Part shown: positions 19,001-26,701 of the stretch, piece by piece
Layout of the letters: each line of letters begins with the position of its first letter
How positions within the stretch are numbered: the stretch's first letter is position 1
Origin: Calothrix sp. NIES-2098
GTDB lineage: Bacteria > Cyanobacteriota > Cyanobacteriia > Cyanobacteriales > Nostocaceae
Length of the DNA stretch: 64,000 bases
Reading direction: 5' to 3'
Assembly (NCBI GenBank): GCA_002368175.1
Contig: AP018172.1
Span: 355,001-419,000, forward strand
Made by a program: the position numbers and the translations under genes
The notes under the pieces: model-generated
The model's database searches: none
Told to the model about the DNA's origin: nothing
Seen by the model: the letters and a program-made list of their open reading frames with translations, nothing else

Positions 19001-19829
19001 GTAGTGAGGTATCTGTTTGTTGAGGAAATGATAAATCTCCGGGTTTGAGTTGAGGCGATCGCGTTTTGATTTTCTCTACGGCTGCACGAATCTTGACTGG
19101 TTGGGGTTTGATATCTGATTGCAGAGTTGCAGTAAATTCTCCACCGATGGCACGTACCTGAAATCCGCCTTGGTCTTTATCTTGGTCTGCGCCGACAAAT
19201 TTTCCGGCACTGGTGGTTAAAGTTACCATTAAATCGTCAGGCAGCAGTTGACCCTTTTCGTCAGTAATTTGCCCTTGCAGCTTGATAGTAGAGCGTCCAT
19301 CAGCTTGAACTCGCGGATCGCCTACGGGTGTAATTTCAATTTTTATCTGACTGTTGGCATTCTGCGGCAGACTTGTTGGTATTGCTGGTTGTGTCGGAAT
19401 AATTTGTGGTTGAGCAACCGGAGAAGCAGAATTTTGCTGAAATTGAGTTGCTGGATCTTGGGGAAATATCGAGCTTGGATCTGTTGTTGCAGGTGTAGTG
19501 ACTGATGGCAAGGTTTGAGCAATTAACCCATCGACCTCTTTCTGCGTCTCTTCCTTGCCTATTTCTGGTTGAGCAACAGTTTGTGCATCACTTTGATCTG
19601 TCTCTGTGGCGGCGTTGCTGGTTGCGGTCGCCTTCATTCCCAAAAAAGAAGGCGCTATCAATGCCAAAAAAGCAAGTAATATAACTTTTTTACCCTTGCT
19701 TTGCAAAGCCAAGCGCAATATAGATAACTGTTGCGTTTGTACGCTATCCCTATGTGGGAGAACCAATCTGATTTTGGAAATATTACCCAATTCTCTGCTA
19801 AATATCACCCCTAAATTTTGATTCTTCAT
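16086..19829 (-). CDS. Large outer-membrane beta-barrel protein with N-terminal Ig-like domain
   Basis: 1247 residues. The N-terminus has an unusually long basic region before the hydrophobic export segment (about 50-72, VILLAFLALIAPSFLGM). A low-complexity Pro/Gln/Thr region leads to an Ig-like domain near 165-250 (GQITDEKGQLLPDDLMVTLT). Residues about 290-1180 are rich in alternating amphipathic strands ending in aromatic residues and repeatedly show R-Y-G-x-x and Y-x-x-x-Y-x-F patterns, as in 20-plus-strand outer-membrane barrels. A hydrophilic Gln-rich tail of about 60 residues follows the last strand, which is unusual. Its ATG overlaps the stop of the DUF11 gene by four bases (ATGA), so translation is probably coupled. 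Could be a secretion channel or receptor for its neighbours; no TonB box was seen. Confidence 0.85.
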   Translation of the reverse strand: MKNQNLGVIFSRELGNISKIRLVLPHRDSVQTQQLSILRLALQSKGKKVILLAFLALIAPSFLGMKATATSNAATETDQSDAQTVAQPEIGKEETQKEVDGLIAQTLPSVTTPATTDPSSIFPQDPATQFQQNSASPVAQPQIIPTQPAIPTSLPQNANSQIKIEITPVGDPRVQADGRSTIKLQGQITDEKGQLLPDDLMVTLTTSAGKFVGADQDKDQGGFQVRAIGGEFTATLQSDIKPQPVKIRAAVEKIKTRSPQLKPGDLSFPQQTDTSLLDKIGEAPIEAYTQVEFTTYLRPSLATGIVNLRIGPGGTDYWGSFRDFLNPQKTGGTQVDLTAAVFATGKVGDWLFTGAFNSERPINQDCEGRNRLFGGIQFCEQQYPVYGDSSSFTATTPSIDSFYARFERSSLIPGADPDYVMWGDYNTEEFARASQLYTATSRQLHGFKANYNFGPLQITGLYANNIEGFQRDTIVPNGLSGNYFLSKRLLVPGSETVYLEAEEINRPGTVIQRQQLFRGPDYEIDYDRGTLLFRRPILATELNPFGATLVRRIVVTYQNEGGQDSSLYGGRLQYNISQDIESKSFVGASFLQEDQGSQDFQLFGTDFLLSFGNVGKVVGEYARSNGTLVNGQDFNGSAYRLEAFGKLGDSLLGQAYYRAVEPNFSNNSTFSFTPGQTRYGASVLAKITDTTRFNVAYDFEENYGTAAAGLNSVLGFFDLFDPQPQARPGETVNNTLKTFRAGILQRFGNVDTSLEYVNRSREDRISDRFSGSADQLVSRLKFPLTESLTFQGQNELNLGGSDPLYPNRTTLGLDWKAYPGVTLRLAHQFYDDSSLLPGNSITTLDTILDRKLSEDTSLTGRYSVLSAFNGLQGQGAVGLNHRWAVAPGLRVNVGYEYVFKNIFNGTAAGSQFGQYYAVGQTASSLGLFSGSVYSVGLEYTDNPQFQASTRFEYRDGDEGNNLVISAAAAGKISPALTALVRYQQAGEANVFLPSTVGVIAEGVRFQELGDTSNLKLGLAYRDPSNDKFNALLKYEWRQNYDSIPETQLTGSTATGHIFSAEAIFAPNWRWEFYGKYALRNGVTFFDGDRYDADVNLAQLRATYRLGYRTDLAVEGRWIGQTSNSGTNYDEFGVAVETGYYLTPDLRVGLGYSFGSVDDRDFTGYRSEGGIYLNISLKLNELLGGFGLQKPVPKQEQESQVQPISQVQPNSSQTELINSLKKAIPQTAGSEAFQSQLINRLKQSQAMK

Positions 19830-20752
19830 CGCTTACCCCCTGAAAACGCAGGTGTCACCCCAAAATTGATTCGCGCCAGACTACTCGGTGCTAATTTCAC
19901 CATGCGTGACTGGCTATTTCTTTCGATGAAGTAATTATTAGGTGCCAGTGCATAGCCTGGTAAGCTAGTCAAGTCCAGCGTTGCTGACCGATAACCTGAT
20001 ATGACATTTGCCAAGGAGAATAATCCATTGGCATCAGTAACAATGCGATTGCCATCATCCATGTAAATTACGGCATTTGGCACTCCAGGTTCGTTTGGTT
20101 GCTGTTCGCCATCAAAGTTTTTATCAACGAATACCCGCCCGATGATAGTGCCACAATCCGATACAATTCCCGGTCGAATCCGTAGCAGATGGCTGGATTG
20201 ATTACTCGTCAATGTACCTGCTTGGGCTTGCGCTAAGTTTCTGCCAGTTCCGCGAATTGCATCTGGCGTCACTTCAACTGCATACACTACATTTAAGGTT
20301 TGATTTGGTTGTAATTCTGTTGCCGGATTTAGCGCAATTGTTACTGCCCGATTAGCACTAGCGTTAGCAGTTACAGAAACTGATGTATTTCCAATAGAAC
20401 CTTTGAGCGATCTAGAAATAAATCGCAACCCTAAAGGCAACCTATCTGTAACTGTGAGATTTCTTGCAGGAGATCTACCAGTATTTCTAATAGCGAGGCG
20501 ATAAATGACTGTATCACCTGGCTCTGCGGCGGCTCTGTCACCTGTTTTAATAATTTCTAAAGCCGCTTGAGAAGCAGTTAATCTTACCTCATTTGAGCTG
20601 CGTCGGGGTAGATTATTTGCACCTGCACCAGCAGTATTTCTGATAACAGATTCTTGAGCAAGGATTGGGATACTTGCAGACGCAAGTACACTCAAAGAAA
20701 AAAAAGTACAAAAGAGGCTCTTATGCCTCAACCATGAGAAGGTAGATGTCAT
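19826..20752 (-). CDS. Exported DUF11-domain protein with SD-repeat-like C-terminus
   Basis: 308 residues and the first gene of the surface operon. A signal peptide (about 1-33, ending ASIPILAQE) is followed by one DUF11 domain (about 65-190: GDTVIYRLAIRNTGRSPARN then VTDRLPLGLRF), an immunoglobulin-like fold common in bacterial surface proteins. The C-terminal part (about 200-290) has IIGRVFVDKNFDGEQQPNEPG, the calcium-loop motif of the SdrD-like repeats found in the last gene of the same operon. The shared domains suggest these proteins are assembled together outside the cell. It overlaps the barrel gene by four bases. Confidence 0.87.
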   Translation of the reverse strand: MTSTFSWLRHKSLFCTFFSLSVLASASIPILAQESVIRNTAGAGANNLPRRSSNEVRLTASQAALEIIKTGDRAAAEPGDTVIYRLAIRNTGRSPARNLTVTDRLPLGLRFISRSLKGSIGNTSVSVTANASANRAVTIALNPATELQPNQTLNVVYAVEVTPDAIRGTGRNLAQAQAGTLTSNQSSHLLRIRPGIVSDCGTIIGRVFVDKNFDGEQQPNEPGVPNAVIYMDDGNRIVTDANGLFSLANVISGYRSATLDLTSLPGYALAPNNYFIERNSQSRMVKLAPSSLARINFGVTPAFSGGKR

Positions 20753-22058
20753 TGGAAGGCATCAAGCAACAACAAAGGTTTGGCTGAAATTTAGGAGTTT
20801 TTAGTTAAACAAAGTTTATTTTTTTGCAGTTTAAATTTCTTAAAATTGGAATCATGGCGTTACTAAAAACTCCATTTTTCTATAGTTTTCAAATCTTTAG
20901 AAACCGGAAAACACGCTCTAAGCTAAACGACATTAAGGCTATCTAGCCTTTCAGAAAACTCTAGTTAATACTAGTCTCTTTACAGAAACTTTAAAAAATC
21001 TTTAATTACTTGGTTATTACAGCATCTTATCAGAATGTGTAACTTTTAAAAAATAAATAATAATTTTCTGTCATGCAATTATCCTTGAGTAAATAAAAGT
21101 TCAAGGTTCAAAGTTTTTTATTAACAGGGATGATGCTTGTAAGTTTTTTTTATCAACAATTTAAATGCAAAAAGATTGACATGAAATGGATGTATGCAAA
21201 TTAGAAAACAAAAATGCATACCTCATTCCAAATCTATAAAATAAACCTATACTTGCCGTATATTACCTCTCCAATGGCTGGGAGGGTAATATTGGGCACA
21301 GGCTGGCGATCGCTATCGTCTGTAGTCTTCAAACTAAGAAATAAAATCGATATTTCTTCTTGAAGACCAAAGGCTATTTTATTTTTTGGCTAAGGTTTAT
21401 ACCCTGTTAAGCCCATTAGATTACTTTACTACTTCTTTGTCATTAGCTTGTGATTTTTATCAGAAAAACTCTTTACAAATTCAGGTATACATTACGCTGT
21501 CATGTTAACAGCTACACTACATATATCGAGATATAGATCTATACATCAAAATACAGAAGTTACTACTAGCTGTCATTACAACTACACCAGTTATAAAACT
21601 GTCATATTTTAGGAACACAAGTAAGCACAATAGTGCTTTAAGTAGAGCTAGAATGTGCGAGTTAAATAGCTGCTGTTTATTAGCCAGCTATTTAAGTATT
21701 ACTAAAGATATAAATATCAGTTTTTTGTAACTTTCGGAAGATAACAACCAAGGGCACATAATGTAAGTCACATTAACCCACAGATTCATCATTGAAAGTA
21801 ACAGCAACCGAGTCACAAAACCCTAGGACAAATTAATTTAGATAAGGGTAGCAGTTTTTACCCTAGCAAGAACGATTAAAGATAACCATGCTGTGCAACT
21901 CAAACTGAAGGAATTTGGTGAGCTAGTGGCAATCTCTCTTTGAGCAGCGTTACCCTGTAAGTAAAGCGACAAAACAACGACAAGTTCAAGAGAAAATCAA
22001 GTATCATGCAAGCTGTCTACTCTATTAGTAGAGTTGCCTACACGCAGGAGAGAAGAAA
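20753..22058. other. Intergenic, about 1.3 kb, upstream of the surface operon
   Basis: No credible gene is present. The stretch is AT-rich and separates the divergent surface operon and a small membrane-protein gene. It holds two good hairpins (21260-21292 and 21325-21367) that may belong to a small RNA, and presumably the promoters of both flanking units. Confidence 0.5.
21260..21387 (+). ncRNA. Candidate structured small RNA (two hairpins)
   Basis: Hairpin 1 is ATATTACC..GGTAATAT extended by CTCC/GGAG with one bulged T (21260-21292). Hairpin 2 pairs GTCTTCAA with TTGAAGAC and, inside, AAGAAATA with TATTTCTT (21325-21367), and is followed eight bases later by a T-rich run (TTTTATTTTTT). The two lie together in an otherwise empty region. 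Direction is inferred from the T run only, and no known RNA family was recognised. Confidence 0.3.
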
Positions 22059-22337
22059 ATGAGAGTCTGGCTTGCTTGCTTTTTCGTATTGTTTGCCTTG
22101 GCAGAACTGTTTGACTGGGTACAAGAATTTACTCTGCCATTACCTATTTATATTTTGGGTGGAGCTTTTCTAGCCGTTGCTTCTAACTATGACAAGATTG
22201 TAGGATCTTACTTCAATGATGGAATAATTGAGCGATCGCCTGAGCCACCGCAGTTAGATTTATCACCTCAACCCCTGAGTCCGATTTCTTTGCCTGAGCC
22301 AGAGGGCAGAGGGCAGGAGGCAGAGAGTAGAGGATGA
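22059..22337 (+). CDS. Small conserved membrane protein (92 aa)
   Basis: ATG 22059 follows a CAGGAGAGAAGAAA ribosome-binding site. Two hydrophobic helices are visible (about 3-19 and 30-46: LPLPIYILGGAFLAVASNYDK). The C-terminal third is proline- and glutamate-rich and its last codons run into a purine-rich dispersed repeat (22295-22380), so the natural C-terminus may have been altered by the repeat. The family is not one I can name; similar short proteins occur in other filamentous cyanobacteria. Confidence 0.65.
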   Translation: MRVWLACFFVLFALAELFDWVQEFTLPLPIYILGGAFLAVASNYDKIVGSYFNDGIIERSPEPPQLDLSPQPLSPISLPEPEGRGQEAESRG

Positions 22338-22380
22338 GGGGAAAAAGCAGAGGCGCAGGGAGCAGGGAGCAGGGGGAGGA
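22295..22380. repeat. Purine-rich dispersed repeat
   Basis: Iterated GAGGGCAGAGGGCAGGAGGCAGA and CAGGGAGCAGGGAGCAGGGGG-type units form a G/A-only tract on the plus strand. Such tracts are scattered between genes in Nostocales genomes. This one overlaps the 3' end of the small membrane-protein gene. Confidence 0.6.
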
Positions 22381-22423
22381 AGAAATCAGTAATGACTTTG
22401 GACTCTTGATTAATAGCAACTAA

Positions 22424-22783
22424 TTAACCGCTGATATATAAGTAATTCCAGCTATCCATACTGTCTGATTCACTGATTTGTATTGTTAATATTTTGGCTA
22501 AAAACCTAGCTTTTTCTTGATTATCTTTTTGATAGTCACAGATATGAATATCAATTGTTACCTTTGCTTCTTCAGGCCAAAAGTGTAATGCTACATGAGA
22601 CTCGGCTAGTAAAACGACTGCGGAAATCCCTTGTGGCTGGAATGCATAAGCAAGCTCACCAATAACAGTTAATTGAGCTGTCTTAGCGGCATTTTTGACA
22701 ACTCTGATAAAATCAGCTGTTTCCCACCGGAAAACAGCTTCAGCAGCTGGCAAAATTGCGTAAAAATGATGGGATTGAATCAC
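22424..22783 (-). CDS. speH: S-adenosylmethionine decarboxylase family (SpeH-type) proenzyme
   Basis: A 119-residue protein matching prokaryotic class 1 S-adenosylmethionine decarboxylases, which make the aminopropyl donor for polyamine synthesis. The self-cleavage motif is visible as LLAESHVALHFWPEE near residues 58-72. Cleavage at the Glu-Ser bond would create the pyruvoyl cofactor on the Ser. The following IDIHICDY has the conserved Cys region. The family pattern is ESHxxIHTWPE; Phe replaces Thr here. The start is GTG 22783. No spermidine synthase or other polyamine gene is adjacent, so the pathway context is unknown. Confidence 0.8.
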   Translation of the reverse strand: MIQSHHFYAILPAAEAVFRWETADFIRVVKNAAKTAQLTVIGELAYAFQPQGISAVVLLAESHVALHFWPEEAKVTIDIHICDYQKDNQEKARFLAKILTIQISESDSMDSWNYLYISG

Positions 22784-22955
22784 CTATGCAAGTTTTTGGT
22801 TCGGAATATAAGCTTTGAGCGTAGGAAATTTTAACTTACTATGGTTACGTAGAACTAACATAGCGATCGCACTACTTAAATAAGCCCCTTTTTACAGTAG
22901 GGCTAATTTATTCTCAATCTGCTTGCTATATTTCTTAATATTAAGGATGCTGTAA

Positions 22956-23771
22956 ATGATTGCCCAAACTCAAGAATTGGATGCCCTGCACTGGGTGAAA
23001 ACACGTTCTTCCCTCGATTCTAGCCAATCCACCTTCCTGATTTGGATAGGTAAAATTTACGCATTTATCCCTGGAGAGAAACGAAAACTCCTTTTTAAGA
23101 TATTTGGTATGAGTGTAAGTAGGTGTATTGCAACAGCAGAAGGTAAATGGGATTTTACTTCTAGAGAATTGACGTATTATCTTCACCCAGAGACAGGTGA
23201 GAAGTTAAATAAGTGGGAAAATCCTTGGACAGGGGAAACAGTTACAGTAATGCACGTAGCTAATAATCCCGTACAGGGTGAATTTAAGGGTAAATTTCCT
23301 GCCCAAGTAGAGGGAGATAGGACAACTTTTGTTTTTGATATCTTTCCGACTTACCCCAACCCTTTAGCCGCAGACTCTAAATTTGCCGAATACAGTCCCC
23401 AAGAAATTTATCAGGCAGCAGAATTATTTAAACTTACCGTACCCACCGCAGATTTACACAACTCAGAACTTCCTTCGGTTTCGCAACTGAAATTGAGTTG
23501 GGATAGGATTGGTCAGTGGCTTCCTTGGATGAAAATGGGCGATCGCCCCGGTCAACTCATATATAGTGCTATTGGGGGTAAAATCAATGATTTTACTGAG
23601 TTACCCCAGTGGCTACAAGATGAAATTAATACTCGTATTCCTTTATATAAGAATGCTCCAAAAGGATATCTTGAAGGCGAAGATATGACTTCTTGGCTAT
23701 ATTTCCAACAAAACTTTGATGCTTACCTAGCTGGTGAGATTTTTCCGCTGTCAGTAGCAGAGGAATTGTAA
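22956..23771 (+). CDS. DUF1838-family protein
   Basis: 271 residues, soluble, no signal peptide. The sequence FGMSVSRCIA, YYLHPETGEKLNKWENPWTGE and VMHVANNPVQG is typical of DUF1838, a family of unknown function found in cyanobacteria and proteobacteria. The conserved WxNPxTGE-type motif is near residues 88-97. The gene is alone on the plus strand, with minus-strand genes on both sides. Function cannot be assigned. Confidence 0.8.
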   Translation: MIAQTQELDALHWVKTRSSLDSSQSTFLIWIGKIYAFIPGEKRKLLFKIFGMSVSRCIATAEGKWDFTSRELTYYLHPETGEKLNKWENPWTGETVTVMHVANNPVQGEFKGKFPAQVEGDRTTFVFDIFPTYPNPLAADSKFAEYSPQEIYQAAELFKLTVPTADLHNSELPSVSQLKLSWDRIGQWLPWMKMGDRPGQLIYSAIGGKINDFTELPQWLQDEINTRIPLYKNAPKGYLEGEDMTSWLYFQQNFDAYLAGEIFPLSVAEEL

Positions 23772-23774
23772 TAT

Positions 23775-23850
23775 TGTCCTTTGTCATTGGTCATTTGTCA
23801 TTAGTTATTTCTTTCCTCCTGCTTTGTCTCCCCTGTTTCTTCCCCTTACC
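23775..23850. repeat. TCATTTGTCATT-type dispersed repeat and pyrimidine tract
   Basis: Repeated TTTGTCATTGGTCATTTGTCATTAG units followed by a C/T-rich tract fill the gap between two convergent genes. Related units occur at 30815-30900, 33275-33300 and 55938-55971. Confidence 0.55.
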
Positions 23851-23853
23851 TTT

Positions 23854-24642
23854 TCAAAATATTCCTTGGTAGCTGCCACCATCGACTTGCAGCATAACTC
23901 CATTTATATATGAGGCGGCGGGCGAACAAAGAAATACAGCTACGTTAGCAAACTCTTCTGGCTTTCCCATACGACTCAGAGGGATATTTGCGTTGATAGC
24001 TGCAATTTCTGCTTCTTTGGTTGTGCCATTTTTGGCGATGCAGGCGTTGATTAATTCTTCTACGCGCTGTGTATACGTCCAGCCTGGTAAGATGCTGTTG
24101 ACACGAATGCGATCGCTACCTAGTTCTTGGCTAAGTGTTTTAGTTAAACCAATTACCGCTAGACGAATAGAATTGGACAAAACGAGATTTTGAACTGGTT
24201 GTTTGGTCGAAGTTGAGGTAATTGTCAGGATCGCCGCTGTGTTTGATTGGCGTAGATAAGGCAAGGCATATTTCACCAGATTAACTGCACTGAGTAAATT
24301 TAAATTGATTGCGGCTTCCCAAGCTGCAACATCAAGATCGTCAAACGTTCCAGCAGGTGGCCCCCCAGCATTAGTAACTAAGATATCCAATCCGCCAAAT
24401 TTCTCTACTGTTGCATTAATTACCCGTTCAATGTCTGCTGATTGAGTTACATCTGCACGCACAGCCAAAACTTCTCTACCTGTTTCGCTTTCAATCTCCG
24501 CAGCAGCTTTGCTTACTAACTCACTACGGGCACAAATAGCTACTTTTGCACCTTCACGAGCAAATTGCTTGGCTGTGGCTTTACCTAGTCCTTTGCTGCC
24601 AGCTGTTACTAATACTACTTTGCCATTAAGTTGCAAATCCAT
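23854..24642 (-). CDS. Short-chain dehydrogenase/reductase (FabG-like, atypical active site)
   Basis: About 262 residues from the preferred ATG 24642 (MDLQLNGKVVLVTAGSKG); an in-frame start at 24660 adds six residues. The Rossmann nucleotide loop is TAGSKGLGKATA and the structural VTNAGGPP motif is present. The usual catalytic YxxxK is replaced: aligning VIGLTK with the classical SDR helix puts Ser at the Tyr position and Arg at the Lys position (LSNSIRLAV), while upstream Ser/Thr residues remain. A distinct SDR group shows this LSNxxR pattern, so it is probably a natural variant and not damage. Substrate is unknown. The class II aldolase-like gene lies upstream on the same strand. Confidence 0.85.
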   Translation of the reverse strand: MDLQLNGKVVLVTAGSKGLGKATAKQFAREGAKVAICARSELVSKAAAEIESETGREVLAVRADVTQSADIERVINATVEKFGGLDILVTNAGGPPAGTFDDLDVAAWEAAINLNLLSAVNLVKYALPYLRQSNTAAILTITSTSTKQPVQNLVLSNSIRLAVIGLTKTLSQELGSDRIRVNSILPGWTYTQRVEELINACIAKNGTTKEAEIAAINANIPLSRMGKPEEFANVAVFLCSPAASYINGVMLQVDGGSYQGIF

Positions 24643-24767
24643 AATTTTTAGTTTTTTCAATTAATGGATAAAAGCATTGAAAACAATCTTTTGTTGGATT
24701 TCAATCTAAAATCGAAAATCTAAAGTCTAAAATTTATGTTGTTTTCTGGCTTATTTGTATTACGTCA

Positions 24768-25529
24768 CTACTCAAGTAAGTCTGGTTGTTCGCGCACAAT
24801 CCTGTGATAAAGTGGCTGAAAGCAGTACCAGCCATTGAAAGGGGTGCCGATTTGAGTATGCGTTAAACGTGCGCTATCATGCTCAATGATATTGGGTTTT
24901 CCCGCTGCCTCAGCTAAAAGTTGTGCTTGGCTACAACGTTCTAAGTTAATAAACCACCAAGTAGCTTCATCAACTGAATGACCAACTGTGAGCATACCGT
25001 GATTGCGTAAAATGACAGCTTTAGTAGTTCCTAAAGCATCAGCAATTTGTTTAGCGGCTGATGGCTCTAGTACTTCACCCGTACAGTCATGAAATACGCT
25101 GTGGTCTTCATAGAAAGCGCAGGAATCTTCATTTAAAGGGTCAAGTAGACGACCTAAAATAGACCAAGCTTTACCATAAATTGAGTGTGCATAAACTGTA
25201 GCGATCGCATCTGGTCTAGCTTCATAAATATGAGCGTGGATGGCAAAGGCTTCTCGATTTACAGGCAGATCGCCTTTAATTGTATCTCCAGCCTTATTTA
25301 CCATTATCAAATTAGAAACGCGAACTTCTCTAAAATCTATCCCTTGGGGGTTGATCCAAAAATGATCTGTGAATTCTGGATCGCGAACTGTAATATGACC
25401 ATTTGTACCTTCATGAAACTCAAACCTAGCAAACAAACGGATGGCTGCGGCTAGGCGTTGTTTGCGATGCAAGCGTTCATCTTCAACTCGCTCAAATACA
25501 GGGGGTTGAGGTTTATGTAATTTAGGCAT
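24768..25529 (-). CDS. Class II aldolase/adducin-family protein
   Basis: 253 residues. Metal-binding histidines of the fold are visible in AIHAHIYEA (His98, His100) and TVYAHSIYGK (His115), with another in ILRNHGMLTVGHSVDEATWW near 175. The N-terminal substrate loop includes FHEGTNGHITVRDP. Members split or isomerise hydroxy-keto compounds, or have unknown roles. This subfamily, about 250 residues with QPLYHRIV near the end, is generally annotated without a substrate. It lies 107 bases upstream of the SDR gene on the same strand, so the two could form a small catabolic operon. Confidence 0.88.
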   Translation of the reverse strand: MPKLHKPQPPVFERVEDERLHRKQRLAAAIRLFARFEFHEGTNGHITVRDPEFTDHFWINPQGIDFREVRVSNLIMVNKAGDTIKGDLPVNREAFAIHAHIYEARPDAIATVYAHSIYGKAWSILGRLLDPLNEDSCAFYEDHSVFHDCTGEVLEPSAAKQIADALGTTKAVILRNHGMLTVGHSVDEATWWFINLERCSQAQLLAEAAGKPNIIEHDSARLTHTQIGTPFNGWYCFQPLYHRIVREQPDLLE

Positions 25530-25939
25530 AATATTTATTTTTCCTAGCTCTTACAAATATTTGTTTTTTGGCAATATCTATATTCCTCTGTTTGCAACGC
25601 GATCGGCATCAATACCGATTTTCTTGCTTTTGCGGACAAAAATACTATTAGCGATCGCACAAGTCAAAAAGTCTTGATTTTAATGTTTTGTAATGTTGTC
25701 TGCGAACATTTTGAGTGATGCTGCAAGTTACGCTTGCAAGAACGCAACCCTGATGGAAACACCAATAAGCAGGAGAAAACAATCCAAAAATCAAAAATCA
25801 AAATTAACAAATATACTTGACTCTGGGCTTTTGAATCTTAGACTCTTACAAATTAACTCTTAACTGAGTAATCAGCACTTTCACAGGCTAAAAAAATAAA
25901 CCTGTTTTCATAGGCTTTTAACCTTTTGCAACTGGATAA
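25530..25939. other. Intergenic, 410 bases
   Basis: No gene was found. It has two HIP1-like sites and an AT-rich 3' half. It borders the iscB remnant, so it may include decayed downstream parts of that gene, but I could not recognise RuvC or HNH motifs in any frame. Confidence 0.45.
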
Positions 25940-26158
25940 TTATTTTCGCAGTGCAGTACTAGTGTTCTTCAGATGAAGGTCAATCTTGAAGCCAAGTTGC
26001 TCCAATCTTGAATGAGTTAGAGGTTCCTTCAGAATAAGAGTAAATGGATATCGCCGGAATACAGCAGCTTCTCCTTGTGACAACAGCTTTCTGGCATGGC
26101 TGATGTGTATGGGGTATAACGGTTGTTTGTTAGCGTCAAGAATAAAAACTTTAGTCAT
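25940..26158 (-). pseudogene. IscB-like (RRXRR domain) N-terminal remnant
   Basis: From ATG 26158 the product MTKVFILDANKQPLYPIHIS, ARKLLSQGEAAVFRRYPFTL is the N-terminal RRXRR segment of IscB-type nucleases, the transposon-encoded relatives of Cas9. After LEQLGFKID the expected PGSKTTGIA start of the RuvC domain is scrambled (LHLKNTSTALRK) and the frame stops. Intact proteins have roughly 400-500 residues with split RuvC and HNH domains; none of that is visible downstream. It is a fragment, not a functional nuclease. Confidence 0.75.
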
Positions 26159-26182
26159 TACGGATAAGATTAGCCTAAGCAA

Positions 26183-26701
26183 TAGTTACAAGATTTTTCT
26201 TTGAACTAAGCAACCATAGATAGCTGTCCTGTTGACGTTGCACTTTTGCTCGTACTGTTAAAAAATTACGTCATGAATGTAGGCGATCGCATTTTCTACG
26301 AGCTTGATCTTGAAATTAGTCTAGTATTTACTCCGATGTTGTAGTAGTTTACTAGGAATTTTGCTACCTATTTTATGACTAATAACCAGGGTAGACTTAA
26401 TTGGAGTATCATAACTCTACACTTGGTAAAAAATTTTTGATGTATTTCTGTGTGAATTAATCGCGAATTTCTTGCCTGGTAAAGCCTGTGAGGAATATGA
26501 CAAGAGATTAATGGAATGTTAAGTTTTGTAGGCTTGTGGTTGCTAACCGCAGGATAACTGAGTTTGCTAAGTTTTGTTTAGTCGTAGTTTTAACAGCACA
26601 ATTCAAGTTATGGCTGTTTGCTTATATATTCATATTTATATATTGTTAACGTCGCTAATATCAGAGACTTTGTTATCTTCTTGCATAAAATACTTTGGCT
26701 G
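26183..26701. other. Intergenic, 519 bases, upstream of the iscB remnant
   Basis: In intact IscB loci the guide (omega) RNA is encoded just upstream of the nuclease gene, which would be here on the minus strand. I see no strong extended hairpin and cannot support an RNA call. No gene was found. Confidence 0.4.

Noticed and set aside
26183..26701. Possible omega guide RNA upstream of the iscB remnant
   Set aside because: No extended stable stem or familiar motif was seen, and the nuclease gene is already degraded, so an RNA call would be a guess.
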